The position numbers and the translations under genes were made by a program. From Marinomonas sp. TW1 (GTDB lineage Bacteria; Pseudomonadota; Gammaproteobacteria; Pseudomonadales; Marinomonadaceae): a stretch of DNA of 64,000 bases. The notes under the pieces were generated by a model. That model made no database searches, had not been told where the DNA came from, and saw only the letters and a program-made list of their open reading frames with translations. The stretch covers positions 1 through 64,000 of the forward strand of contig NZ_JSEE01000014.1 of NCBI RefSeq assembly GCF_001625355.1, read 5' to 3'. Below are positions 47,547-56,474 of the stretch, in pieces. The first letter of the stretch is position 1. Each line of letters begins with the position of its first letter.

Positions 47547-48208
47547 TAATTTACACTCGCTTTAATACTAATGGCCGTCATTAATGGCGACACCACTAAA
47601 CTGACTAAAAAAATCGCGGCCAAAATGGCCAAAGGGGCATCATAAGGCAATCCCACTTGAGCTGCCTTTGTGATAGAAGTCGCAAAAATAATAATTGGTA
47701 AATACAAAGGCAAGACAATCAATAACATCAACACCCCACCTTGACGCAAAGATACCGTTATCGCCGATCCGATTCCCCCTAATAAAAACAAACTGGGGGT
47801 AGCCAGCACTATGCTGAGAAACAGAGGCCAAAAACTGTTATCCGGCAAATATAACACTTCACTCAAAATAGGCGAGAGCAGCAACAAGGGTAAAGCAATA
47901 AACAGCCAATGCAGGGTCATCTTAATTAACACTAGGATAGGTACAGACAAGCCACTGATGAGCCATTGTTCTAACGATCCGTCGTGGTAGTCCTCTTTAA
48001 ATAGACTGTCAATGGACGTCAAAATAGCCAATGCGGCCGCACACCAAATAATGCCACTCGCGGCTTTTGATAAAAACATCGGCGTGGCATCAATACCAAG
48101 TGGAAACAATACAATGACTAAAAGAAAAAACAACACACTGTTAACCACATTTTGCTTACGTCGCCACACTAGGCAACATTCAGCTCGGAGAAACGAAAAA
48201 TAGGTCAT
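47546..48208 (-). CDS. ccmB: Haem exporter permease CcmB
   Basis: Membrane subunit of the CcmAB ABC transporter, 220 residues with six hydrophobic helices. Typical stretches are FPLGIDATPMFLSKAASGIIW, split by the first helices, LFKEDYHDGSLEQWLISG and LPLYLPIIIFATSITKAA. The CcmAB ATPase releases holo-CcmE from CcmC. Its start overlaps ccmA by four bases. Confidence 0.95.
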   Translation of the reverse strand: MTYFSFLRAECCLVWRRKQNVVNSVLFFLLVIVLFPLGIDATPMFLSKAASGIIWCAAALAILTSIDSLFKEDYHDGSLEQWLISGLSVPILVLIKMTLHWLFIALPLLLLSPILSEVLYLPDNSFWPLFLSIVLATPSLFLLGGIGSAITVSLRQGGVLMLLIVLPLYLPIIIFATSITKAAQVGLPYDAPLAILAAIFLVSLVVSPLMTAISIKASVN

Positions 48209-48858
48209 AAGGTTAATTCAATCGACTGGGCATCGATTCTCAATAAAGCTTGGTGCGTGGTTAAAATAACAAGCCCTCCTCGGATAAGCTGTTGTTCTAG
48301 CTTATCCTCCAACAAAGCACGCCCTTTCACATCAAGAGAACTAAACGGCTCATCCAATAGCCAAATGGCTTGATCAGATAACCACAATCGAGACAAAGCT
48401 ACACGTTTAGCTTGCCCTGCAGAAAGCTGTTTCACTGGGGTATGTTGATAAGACAGTAAATCTAACTGAGCCAATGCTGTATGGATATTTTCTGCAGAAG
48501 CCTTGGGACAATAACAACGAATGTTTTCTTCAACCGTTAATAGTTTTTTAACACCGTCTTGATGCCCAAGATAAAGGCAATCTCGTGACCATTGATTCAT
48601 CGCTGCGCTGATCACGCGATCATCTAGGTAGATGTCCCCCTCTATGGGTCTCAACAATCCTGCAATAACTTTTAATAAGGAAGATTTACCTGCGCCGTTC
48701 TCCCCAACAATTTGATACAAACGACCAAACTGCGCAACCACTGATAACCCCTTGCATAGATCACGCTCTCCACGCTCAATCGAAATGTTCGACAATGTTA
48801 AAGATACATAAGACTGCAAAAGATTTATCCATTTTTGCCGATAAAGGGAATAACACAA
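48205..48858 (-). CDS. ccmA: ABC transporter ATP-binding protein CcmA
   Basis: ATPase of the cytochrome c maturation ABC transporter. It shows Walker A VGENGAGKSSLLKVI, signature VKQLSAGQAKRVALSRL, and Walker B AIWLLDEPFSSLD with the following switch histidine in VILTTHQALL. The listed start adds about 18 residues before the usual VSLTLSNISIERG beginning. A TTG around 48819 is a possible alternative start. It is the first gene of ccmABCDEFGHI and diverges from the FliK-like gene across 70 bp. Confidence 0.94.
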   Translation of the reverse strand: MCYSLYRQKWINLLQSYVSLTLSNISIERGERDLCKGLSVVAQFGRLYQIVGENGAGKSSLLKVIAGLLRPIEGDIYLDDRVISAAMNQWSRDCLYLGHQDGVKKLLTVEENIRCYCPKASAENIHTALAQLDLLSYQHTPVKQLSAGQAKRVALSRLWLSDQAIWLLDEPFSSLDVKGRALLEDKLEQQLIRGGLVILTTHQALLRIDAQSIELTL

Positions 48859-48928
48859 ACTACGCTAAAATAGCTTAGACTCATTATATGAGAATCTTTC
48901 TAAAATAACGATCTAATAGGCAGTCAAG

Positions 48929-50776
48929 ATGATCTCTGACATAAAATCCTTAATCAATGGCCGAGCCTCCACATCAGACGGAGGCTCGGTCAATGTCAGC
49001 AATCTAGGCACCATTGCCAAATTAAGCAATGAAATGAAACTGATCGAAAACCTAAGTTTGATTAAATTTCAGGGCAGTGAGACGACCTTATTCCAAGGTA
49101 AACCTGTCCAGCTATTGCATGCTTCCAGTCAGCATCAGCCCTTCACCTTAATCAATCATGGCACACCTATCGACATTACGGACTTGAACAATGTCAAACT
49201 CAACAAAGTGGGATCTCACCAAGCCACTCTTCAGCTGCCAGCCGATCAATCGGCCACCAGACTCAGCAATCAACCAGTCACAGGGGTGCCGAGTCGCACA
49301 CACAGCCTGAACATTGCTTCGCAAGTCATTCAGCTGACTGTCGTGTCTAATTTACCAAACTCAGCCGCCAGCCAAGTCTCTACTGGTGCCACAGGGGTTG
49401 TGACCAATCCAACAACGACAAATGCCACACCAAGCGTCAGCAGCCATGGTACGGCCATGACAACCAATCAAACGAACACAACGTCAGCATCTATCACGCC
49501 TCAAGCAAATTCTCAGACATCAAATCCAACGACGCCATTGAGTCAGCCGAATTCAACACCAAGCCATTTGTCACCAACAGCACAGGCCACTTTACTACAG
49601 ACACCACCGTCACCAGGACAAACGACACCAAACCAAACCACTCAAAGCTCAAATACGACGAATCCAACACCGTTCGGGCAGATCAACAGCAACTCAAGCA
49701 AAACCACGAATACGACGACGGTAGCGGCGCAATATTCTCAAGCGGCTTCATCTCTCAGCAGCAAACAAACGCTCGCTCAATCATCCATCGTATCAAACCC
49801 GGCTCAGGCATCAGCTCAAGCTGTAAAAGTCACCGACGGTCAAACAGAATTTCAAATCATCACCCAAACACCACTGAAGAAAGGCGATACCATACGTGTC
49901 TTTGTTGATGCTAACCATCAACTACAGGCCTTACCAGCAAAAGAGCAAAACTCGACGCGACCAATTCAGACTGAAGCCCTAAGGCAAAGTTTACCCAAAC
50001 AATTGCCCGCCGCCGATATGACAAGACTCATTAATCAGCTGCAAACGATTGCAGACTCGGCCGATGGTGAAATGCCAGCCCGAACTCAAGAGGCACTTAA
50101 ACAACTAGTTCAACATCTTCCTAGCCTTTCACAAATCACCTCTGGGGCGGAATCCATGAAGCAAGCCATGCAAACCAGCGGCTTGTTTTCTGAGTCCTTG
50201 CTATTAAATGACCAAAAACTGCAAATCCCAGCGGACCTTAAACTCAATCTTGAAAGGCTCAAAGACAGTCAGGAAATGCTCCCTACTCAACGCAGTGCGG
50301 CATCTTTGCCCACCGAGCAAATTGCCAGCGCCATTGAAAGGATCACCACCAATCAACTGCGGCATTTAGCTGAACCGGGGCAGATTAATACACAGATTTA
50401 CCCACTACAGATTGAGATCCCCATCAAGGAGCATCAACAACATCGGCTGATTCAAGTTGAGATAGATAAGGACCCCAGCCAATCCGATGCCACGGATCAT
50501 GATCGTCGCTGGTTAGTGAAGCTACAATTTGATTTTGAAGAAACCGGCCGCTTTGATGCAAGAACCAGTATTCAAGGTAATAAAGTAGGTATTCTATTTG
50601 CCGCTGAAAGCTTAGATACTGTACAGAAGCTGCAAAGAAACATGCCGAATTTAAAAGATAAGCTAAGTCAAAAGGACATTGAAATAGAACGCATAGACGC
50701 CTTTCAAGCCAACCTTAAACAGGCAGAGAAAACCAAACATATTAATCAGCCTTCTTTAATCGATGTGAGGACATGA
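48929..50776 (+). CDS. FliK-like flagellar hook-length control protein
   Basis: A 615-residue protein with a long Thr/Ser/Gln/Asn/Pro-rich disordered middle (about 140-300) and a C-terminal globular domain (about 470-595) of the Flg_hook type. The domain shows IYPLQIEIPIKEHQQHRLIQ, WLVKLQFDFEETGRFDAR and GILFAAESLDTVQKLQRNMP. FliK proteins measure hook length and switch export specificity through FlhB. This one is coupled (ATGA overlap) to a stand-alone FlhB C-domain gene. It lies between ccm and the chemotaxis genes, as in Pseudomonas, so it may be a second, FliK-related protein rather than FliK itself. Confidence 0.8.
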   Translation: MISDIKSLINGRASTSDGGSVNVSNLGTIAKLSNEMKLIENLSLIKFQGSETTLFQGKPVQLLHASSQHQPFTLINHGTPIDITDLNNVKLNKVGSHQATLQLPADQSATRLSNQPVTGVPSRTHSLNIASQVIQLTVVSNLPNSAASQVSTGATGVVTNPTTTNATPSVSSHGTAMTTNQTNTTSASITPQANSQTSNPTTPLSQPNSTPSHLSPTAQATLLQTPPSPGQTTPNQTTQSSNTTNPTPFGQINSNSSKTTNTTTVAAQYSQAASSLSSKQTLAQSSIVSNPAQASAQAVKVTDGQTEFQIITQTPLKKGDTIRVFVDANHQLQALPAKEQNSTRPIQTEALRQSLPKQLPAADMTRLINQLQTIADSADGEMPARTQEALKQLVQHLPSLSQITSGAESMKQAMQTSGLFSESLLLNDQKLQIPADLKLNLERLKDSQEMLPTQRSAASLPTEQIASAIERITTNQLRHLAEPGQINTQIYPLQIEIPIKEHQQHRLIQVEIDKDPSQSDATDHDRRWLVKLQFDFEETGRFDARTSIQGNKVGILFAAESLDTVQKLQRNMPNLKDKLSQKDIEIERIDAFQANLKQAEKTKHINQPSLIDVRT

Positions 50777-51024
50777 TGCAAAAAGCTGTGGCTCTAAAAT
50801 ACGATTACAATAATGCGCCAATGGTCGCGGCAAAAGGTAGTGGCTTATTGGCCGAAAAAATCATGGAAGTGGCAGAAGAAAATGGCGTTATGTTACACCA
50901 AAGCCCTGAACTGGTTGAAATGCTCAGCACCTTAGAACTAGGAGAAGAAATCCCAGAAGCCTTATATTTGGCCGTGGCAGAGATCATCGCCTTTGCCCAC
51001 CAAATCAAAGATCATCAATGGTAG
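50773..51024 (+). CDS. FlhB C-terminal-domain-like protein (FlhX/FhlB type)
   Basis: An 83-residue protein equivalent only to the cytoplasmic C-terminal domain of the export switch FlhB. It shows AVALKYDYNNAPMVAAKGSG followed by ELGEEIPEALYLAVAEIIAF. The sequence starts almost exactly where FlhB would begin after self-cleavage at NPTH, without that motif and without membrane helices. Such proteins (FlhX/YlqH) can partly replace the cleaved FlhB fragment in other bacteria. It overlaps the FliK-like gene upstream (ATGA) and, convergently, the DUF2802 gene by 10 bp. Confidence 0.85.
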   Translation: MMQKAVALKYDYNNAPMVAAKGSGLLAEKIMEVAEENGVMLHQSPELVEMLSTLELGEEIPEALYLAVAEIIAFAHQIKDHQW

Positions 51025-51428
51025 TCTGAGTTTTTCCGAGACTCTTTTTTCAGTAAGCTAATCAATTCAGCTTCAGCACGGATTAAACCGCACTTAGACA
51101 CCAAATCGTCGATGGTTGCCCCCATCTCCAATAGCTCCATCGCGCGGTTGTAAGAAACACTGCCCTCTTTTGATAAGATTTCAGATTGCTTCTCAACCGC
51201 CAAATTCAATTTCTTCTCAATGGCGACCAACCGTCTTCCCATACCAATCGAACCAGATGCCAACACCTGCACCTGTTTCTTATGGTCAACGCCCGCTTCC
51301 ATTTGTTGTATTTTCAGCTGTTTAATTTTTTTAGACATACGAAATGCCCAAGTTACCAAAGCCAGCAGCATAACAAACTGCAGAACAAGAATAAGGTTAA
51401 ACAACCATTGAGATTCCATCAAAAACAA
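51015..51428 (-). CDS. DUF2802 family protein, membrane-anchored
   Basis: About 137 residues. It has an N-terminal membrane helix (about 8-28), a coiled-coil region (about 30-90) and a small C-terminal helical domain: YNRAMELLEMGATIDDLVSKCGLIRAEAELI, given here as its key order of a winged-helix-like element. The frame opens at TTG 51428 (AGGG upstream); ATG 51419 is an alternative. The family is of unknown function and habitually lies after cheW in polar flagellar clusters, suggesting a motility or chemotaxis role. Confidence 0.8.
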   Translation of the reverse strand: MFLMESQWLFNLILVLQFVMLLALVTWAFRMSKKIKQLKIQQMEAGVDHKKQVQVLASGSIGMGRRLVAIEKKLNLAVEKQSEILSKEGSVSYNRAMELLEMGATIDDLVSKCGLIRAEAELISLLKKESRKNSDYH

Positions 51429-51438
51429 CTACCCTAAT

Positions 51439-51930
51439 TTACATTGAAGAGACTTCAGACCACTCATCTTCTGATAACAACTTGTCTAGGTCAACCAATA
51501 TCAACAAGGTATCATTTTTGTGGCAAACACCTTGAATGAACTTGGAAGATTCATCATTGCCGACACTTGGTGTAACTTCAATTTCTGACTGACGAAGGTA
51601 CACCACCTCAGAAACGGCATCGACCAAAATACCAATAACGTGACCATCCACTTCCAAAATCATGATTCGAGTGGCATCGGTGATTTCACCGGATGGCAAA
51701 CCAAAACGCTGACAGGTATCAACCACTGTCACGACAGTGCCGCGCAAATGAATAATACCTAATACAAAAGTCGGTGCACCTGGTACGGGAGCGATTTCAG
51801 AATAACGCAACACTTCTTTTACTTGCATCACATTGACGCCGTAAATTTCGTTTTCTAAACGAAAGGTCACCCATTGCAACATTGGATCTTCAGATTGATT
51901 GGCGCTCTTTAGCGCGATACTCGTAGACAT
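51439..51930 (-). CDS. cheW: Chemotaxis adaptor CheW
   Basis: Couples chemoreceptors to CheA. The 163-residue protein is a single CheW domain with VTFRLENEIYGVNVMQVKEV, PGAPTFVLGIIHLRGTVVTV (about residues 50-69, the conserved NLRG-like strand) and VDAVSEVVYLRQSEIE. It ends with a short acidic tail. It lies 36 bp downstream of the larger CheW-like gene, the last of the main chemotaxis operon before the DUF2802 gene. Confidence 0.95.
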   Translation of the reverse strand: MSTSIALKSANQSEDPMLQWVTFRLENEIYGVNVMQVKEVLRYSEIAPVPGAPTFVLGIIHLRGTVVTVVDTCQRFGLPSGEITDATRIMILEVDGHVIGILVDAVSEVVYLRQSEIEVTPSVGNDESSKFIQGVCHKNDTLLILVDLDKLLSEDEWSEVSSM

Positions 51931-51966
51931 TATTCATCTCCCAAGATCACACAGTGATCATTAGCC

Positions 51967-52980
<1,014 letters not shown>

Positions 52981-52989
52981 AAATCCTTA

Positions 52990-53763
52990 CTATCCCGCTG
53001 GATTCAGCAGAGAATCCATCAGACTGGCATACGCTTTGATGCCTCGAGCATTGGGATCCAAGGCCGACGGCGCTATGCCCGCTGTACTAGCATCCCGCAA
53101 TTTTGTATCAACCGGTATCACTGAGTGCCACACAAGCTCTTCATACAAATCTTTTAGATTACGCAGGCTCTTATTGGATGCTTGCGTGCGACGATCAAAT
53201 AAGGTCGGCACAATCACATAAGGCACTGGGCGTTTTCTCGCACGATTAATCATAGTCAAAGTTCGAACCATTCGCTCCAAACCCTTGATCGCCAAAAACT
53301 CTGTTTGCACAGGAATGACCAATTGCTGACAAGCTGCCAAGGCATTAATCATAAGTACACCCAACACTGGCGGGCTATCAATTAACACATAATCATAATC
53401 ATCCCACAGAATTGCCAAGGTTTTCGACATCACCAACCCCATCCCGCCCTGTGCTTGCGCATGGCGTTCTAACGTTGCCAAAGCAGTCGAAGATGGCAAG
53501 AGAGAAAGATTAGGATGGCCTGTTTCTAAAATTAACGATGGCGGTAATTCTTCAGGGATTTTTCCAGAGACTTGAAAAAGGTTGTAAGCACTGTTTTCAA
53601 TGGAGTCTGGGTCAAAACGAAAATAACTGGTTAAAGATCCATGAGGATCTAAGTCAATCATCAAGACACGGTGCCCTGCATCCGCCAATAGCCCCGCTAA
53701 AGACACGACTGTTGTCGTTTTTCCCACGCCACCTTTTTGATTCGCCACTGCCCAAATGTGCAC
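52990..53763 (-). CDS. ParA-family ATPase (ParC-like, polar chemotaxis positioning)
   Basis: A 257-residue Walker-type ATPase. It has the deviant Walker A AVANQKGGVGKTTTVVSL at the N-terminus with both lysines, VLMIDLDPHGSLTS (about residues 34-47), and DYVLIDSPPVLG as Walker B. In Vibrio and Pseudomonas, the ParA encoded between motD and cheW positions chemotaxis arrays at the cell pole (ParC/PpfA). Its DQDPQ-like IDLDPHGS and lack of the MinD C-terminal amphipathic helix separate it from FleN/FlhG. It lies 9 bp ahead of the CheW-like gene. Confidence 0.9.
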   Translation of the reverse strand: MHIWAVANQKGGVGKTTTVVSLAGLLADAGHRVLMIDLDPHGSLTSYFRFDPDSIENSAYNLFQVSGKIPEELPPSLILETGHPNLSLLPSSTALATLERHAQAQGGMGLVMSKTLAILWDDYDYVLIDSPPVLGVLMINALAACQQLVIPVQTEFLAIKGLERMVRTLTMINRARKRPVPYVIVPTLFDRRTQASNKSLRNLKDLYEELVWHSVIPVDTKLRDASTAGIAPSALDPNARGIKAYASLMDSLLNPAG

Positions 53764-53834
53764 TCTGACTCTCCGCTATCCAAACTATTTCTATGCTTAC
53801 GAATTCTTTGCAATCAATCATATACAGTAATTGA

Positions 53835-54650
53835 CTACTTAAACAAGTAATCATACAGATTATCAGCCCTTCGCTTACTAATTCGTATAATAACTCGGCG
53901 ATTTTGCTGACGAGCAAAGTCATTGGTGTTTCTTACTTTGGGGTGCTCACTGGCAAACCCCATTGGCGCGATTTGTTCAGCATTGAGCCCACGGTAAACC
54001 AGTTCATCAACGACGGAGGAGGCTCTCAAACTGGATAAATTCCAATTATTACCAAGACGCTGAGAATTGATTGGTAAATTATCCGTATGCCCTTCTACAA
54101 TAACAGCCGATGGATAAGCCTTAAGAAGGTTCGCAACCATAATAAGTAGCGCCACCGCTTCGTTGGTAAGTTCGTATTCACCCTGACCAAACAGCAAGGC
54201 CGATTTCATTTCCAAACTCACCCAATCCGCTGACTCTGATACTTCGATTTGTCCTGTTTGATGCAAGCCTGAGAATTGTTGCTCGACTAATCGACTTAAT
54301 AAAGCGAACACCGCTGACGATTGATCTTCTTCAACAACAGGCGTACTTTCAGGAATGGGTATGCTTTCAATCAACTCAGAATCTTTCGGTTCACCCACAA
54401 TAGGGTCGCCAATATTAATGGGCTTAACCGACTTTTGAACCGCATCAAACACCCCTTGCAAACTTTCTTTGAGACGCTCTTCGTCATCGGCGTTTTTTAA
54501 CGACAGAGAGTATAGGGCAACAAAAAATGCGAACAATAGAGTGATAAAATCGGCATAAGATAAAATCCAACGATCTTTTCCTGGCGCGCTGGTAGATGCA
54601 GGTTTGACCAGTTTACGACGTTTCGAGGTTCGGGACTCAGCATCACTCAT
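53835..54650 (-). CDS. motD: Flagellar stator protein MotD (MotB family)
   Basis: Peptidoglycan-binding stator subunit of the second motor pair MotC/MotD. About 271 residues from ATG 54650, which overlaps the motC stop by 8 bp. The membrane helix segment RWILSYADFITLLFAFFVAL carries the ion-binding aspartate of MotB proteins (SYADFIT). The C-terminal OmpA-like domain has VIVEGHTDNLPINSQRLGNN, LSSLRASSVVDELV and QNRRVIIRI. A frame extension to 54716 inside motC is unlikely to be the start. Confidence 0.94.
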   Translation of the reverse strand: MSDAESRTSKRRKLVKPASTSAPGKDRWILSYADFITLLFAFFVALYSLSLKNADDEERLKESLQGVFDAVQKSVKPINIGDPIVGEPKDSELIESIPIPESTPVVEEDQSSAVFALLSRLVEQQFSGLHQTGQIEVSESADWVSLEMKSALLFGQGEYELTNEAVALLIMVANLLKAYPSAVIVEGHTDNLPINSQRLGNNWNLSSLRASSVVDELVYRGLNAEQIAPMGFASEHPKVRNTNDFARQQNRRVIIRISKRRADNLYDYLFK

Positions 54651-55380
54651 AAGTCGCCAACTCGAGTTCAAGTCGGTAAGGGTGCTTACCAATAGCAATA
54701 CCGCAAATACCGTCAATTAATAGCTGATGATAAAGCAACTCTTGGTCAACATAAGTCGCGAGTTTTTTCGCTATTGGAAAGATTACTAAATTCGCAAACC
54801 CTTGCCCGTAAAGTGTTGAGACAAAGGCCACGGCAATACCATGACCTAATGCTTCTGGACTATCAAGATTCGCCATCGCTTGAATTAAGCCTAAGACAGA
54901 TCCCATAATCCCTAAGGTAGGCGCATAGCCTCCGATGGACTCTAGGAAGTTAACACTTTTCATGCGCCTCTCATGAATACGGACGGCATCATCATGAAGA
55001 CGATCAGACAAAATATTAGGATCTGTTCCATCAATCGCCATTTGCAAAGCACGAGTCGAAAAGGAATTATTAATTGCATTAACATCTGACTCCAAAGCAA
55101 GCAACGATAAGCGGCGTGCCTTATGAGCTAAATTATTAATGGAAGAACGAGCGGAGTTAAAATCATATATAGGCGGGAATAAACTCCATTTCATCAACAC
55201 TAAGGCTCGTATTGCTTCCTGAATACTGCTTTGTATTAGTGTCGCTCCGATACTACCGACAATCACAATGATAGCAGACGGCAAATTAAGCAGCAGAAAA
55301 ACTTCTCCGCCGCCTAACCAATTAGCAAGAAAGACCGAACTGAACGCAATTAATAGGCCTGCTAACGTGACAAAATCCAC
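54643..55380 (-). CDS. motC: Flagellar stator protein MotC (MotA family)
   Basis: A 245-residue membrane protein with four hydrophobic helices (about 3-22, 28-47, 145-168 and 180-200), a cytoplasmic loop and the MotA-type VNFLESIGGYAPTLGIMGSV, then GHGIAVAFVSTLYGQGFANL. With MotD it forms the torque-generating ion channel. The pair sits at the usual position after cheB and before parA. The start follows the cheB stop directly. Confidence 0.95.
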   Translation of the reverse strand: MDFVTLAGLLIAFSSVFLANWLGGGEVFLLLNLPSAIIVIVGSIGATLIQSSIQEAIRALVLMKWSLFPPIYDFNSARSSINNLAHKARRLSLLALESDVNAINNSFSTRALQMAIDGTDPNILSDRLHDDAVRIHERRMKSVNFLESIGGYAPTLGIMGSVLGLIQAMANLDSPEALGHGIAVAFVSTLYGQGFANLVIFPIAKKLATYVDQELLYHQLLIDGICGIAIGKHPYRLELELATYE

Positions 55381-56444
55381 TAACCAACCTCGCGTACAAT
55401 TCGTTCACCAATGTGATTCAAATCAATTGTCTCGTCCGCCAAGTTGGCTTTTTCAACTGCCATTGGCATACCATAGATAACACACGTATCTTCACTCTGG
55501 ATCCAGACTTTAGAACCCGAATTTTTTAGCATACGAGCGCCTTCTCGACCGTCGACGCCCATCCCCGTCATGACCACAGATAACACTTTACCTGGATAGC
55601 ATTTAGACGCGGAACCAAAGGTCACATCCACTGACGGTTTGTAATTCAGACGCTCGTCACCGTCTAAAATACGCACACAACCACCATTTCTAGGATCAAT
55701 CATCATCTGCTTACCACCTGGAGCAAGCAAAGCCAAACCTGGCTCTAATCGGTCACCGTCTTGTGCTTCTTTTACCTTAATCTGGCAAATATTATTAAGA
55801 CGCTCTGCAAATGCACCAGTAAAGGCGGCTGGCATGTGCTGCACTAACACCAAAGGCGCAGAGAAATCCGCGGGGATTTTACTTAATACTGCTTGCAGCG
55901 CCATCGGCCCACCTGTTGATGTACCAATGGCCACAAGACTCACTCGTTTACGGGCTCGAGGAATAATAACCCCTCGTTCCGTTACAATTGGCTTGTGAGC
56001 TTGGCGAGGCGCTAAAGGTTCAATATTCGCGACACTGCCAGAAAGACGAGTTCGTGCGACAGCAAGCACTCTGTCCACTAAGGCTTTTTTTACTACCGCA
56101 GAATCACGAGATATATCCTCGAAATTCTTCGGCATGAAATCCACAGCACCCGCTTCCAGCGCATCGAGGGTGACTTTTGCACCTTCGTGTGTCAAAGATG
56201 AAAACATAAGCACAGGCGTTGGCTTAATCTTCATAATGTTTGACACAGCGGCAATGCCATCCATGACAGGCATTTCATAGTCCATGGTAACAACATCAGG
56301 CGAAAGCGACTGAACTTTGTCAATCGCTTCCTTACCATTGTTTGCTGTGCCGACAACGGATAACCTAGGATCTGCCTCAAATATTTCTACTAATCGGCGT
56401 CTAAAAAAGCCTGAGTCATCAACAACCAGTACTTTCACCGGCAT
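55380..56444 (-). CDS. cheB: Chemotaxis methylesterase CheB
   Basis: Demethylates and deamidates chemoreceptors after phosphorylation by CheA. The receiver domain (about 1-125) has VLVVDDSGFFRRRLVEIF and the acceptor aspartate in VVTMDYEMPVMDG. The C-terminal esterase domain (about 165-350) has the catalytic serine in AIGTSTGGPMALQAVL, the histidine in VLVQHMPAAFTGAFAERL and the aspartate in TGMGVDGREGAR. Length of 354 is normal. Confidence 0.97.
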   Translation of the reverse strand: MPVKVLVVDDSGFFRRRLVEIFEADPRLSVVGTANNGKEAIDKVQSLSPDVVTMDYEMPVMDGIAAVSNIMKIKPTPVLMFSSLTHEGAKVTLDALEAGAVDFMPKNFEDISRDSAVVKKALVDRVLAVARTRLSGSVANIEPLAPRQAHKPIVTERGVIIPRARKRVSLVAIGTSTGGPMALQAVLSKIPADFSAPLVLVQHMPAAFTGAFAERLNNICQIKVKEAQDGDRLEPGLALLAPGGKQMMIDPRNGGCVRILDGDERLNYKPSVDVTFGSASKCYPGKVLSVVMTGMGVDGREGARMLKNSGSKVWIQSEDTCVIYGMPMAVEKANLADETIDLNHIGERIVREVG

Positions 56445-56474
56445 ATTACATCTCCAAAATGAAAAACTTAGTTG

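Noticed and set aside
52990..53763. ParA-family gene as a relocated FleN/FlhG
   Set aside because: Its N-terminus, ParA-type IDLDPHGS and position between motD and cheW fit the polar chemotaxis ParA; FleN-specific features are absent.
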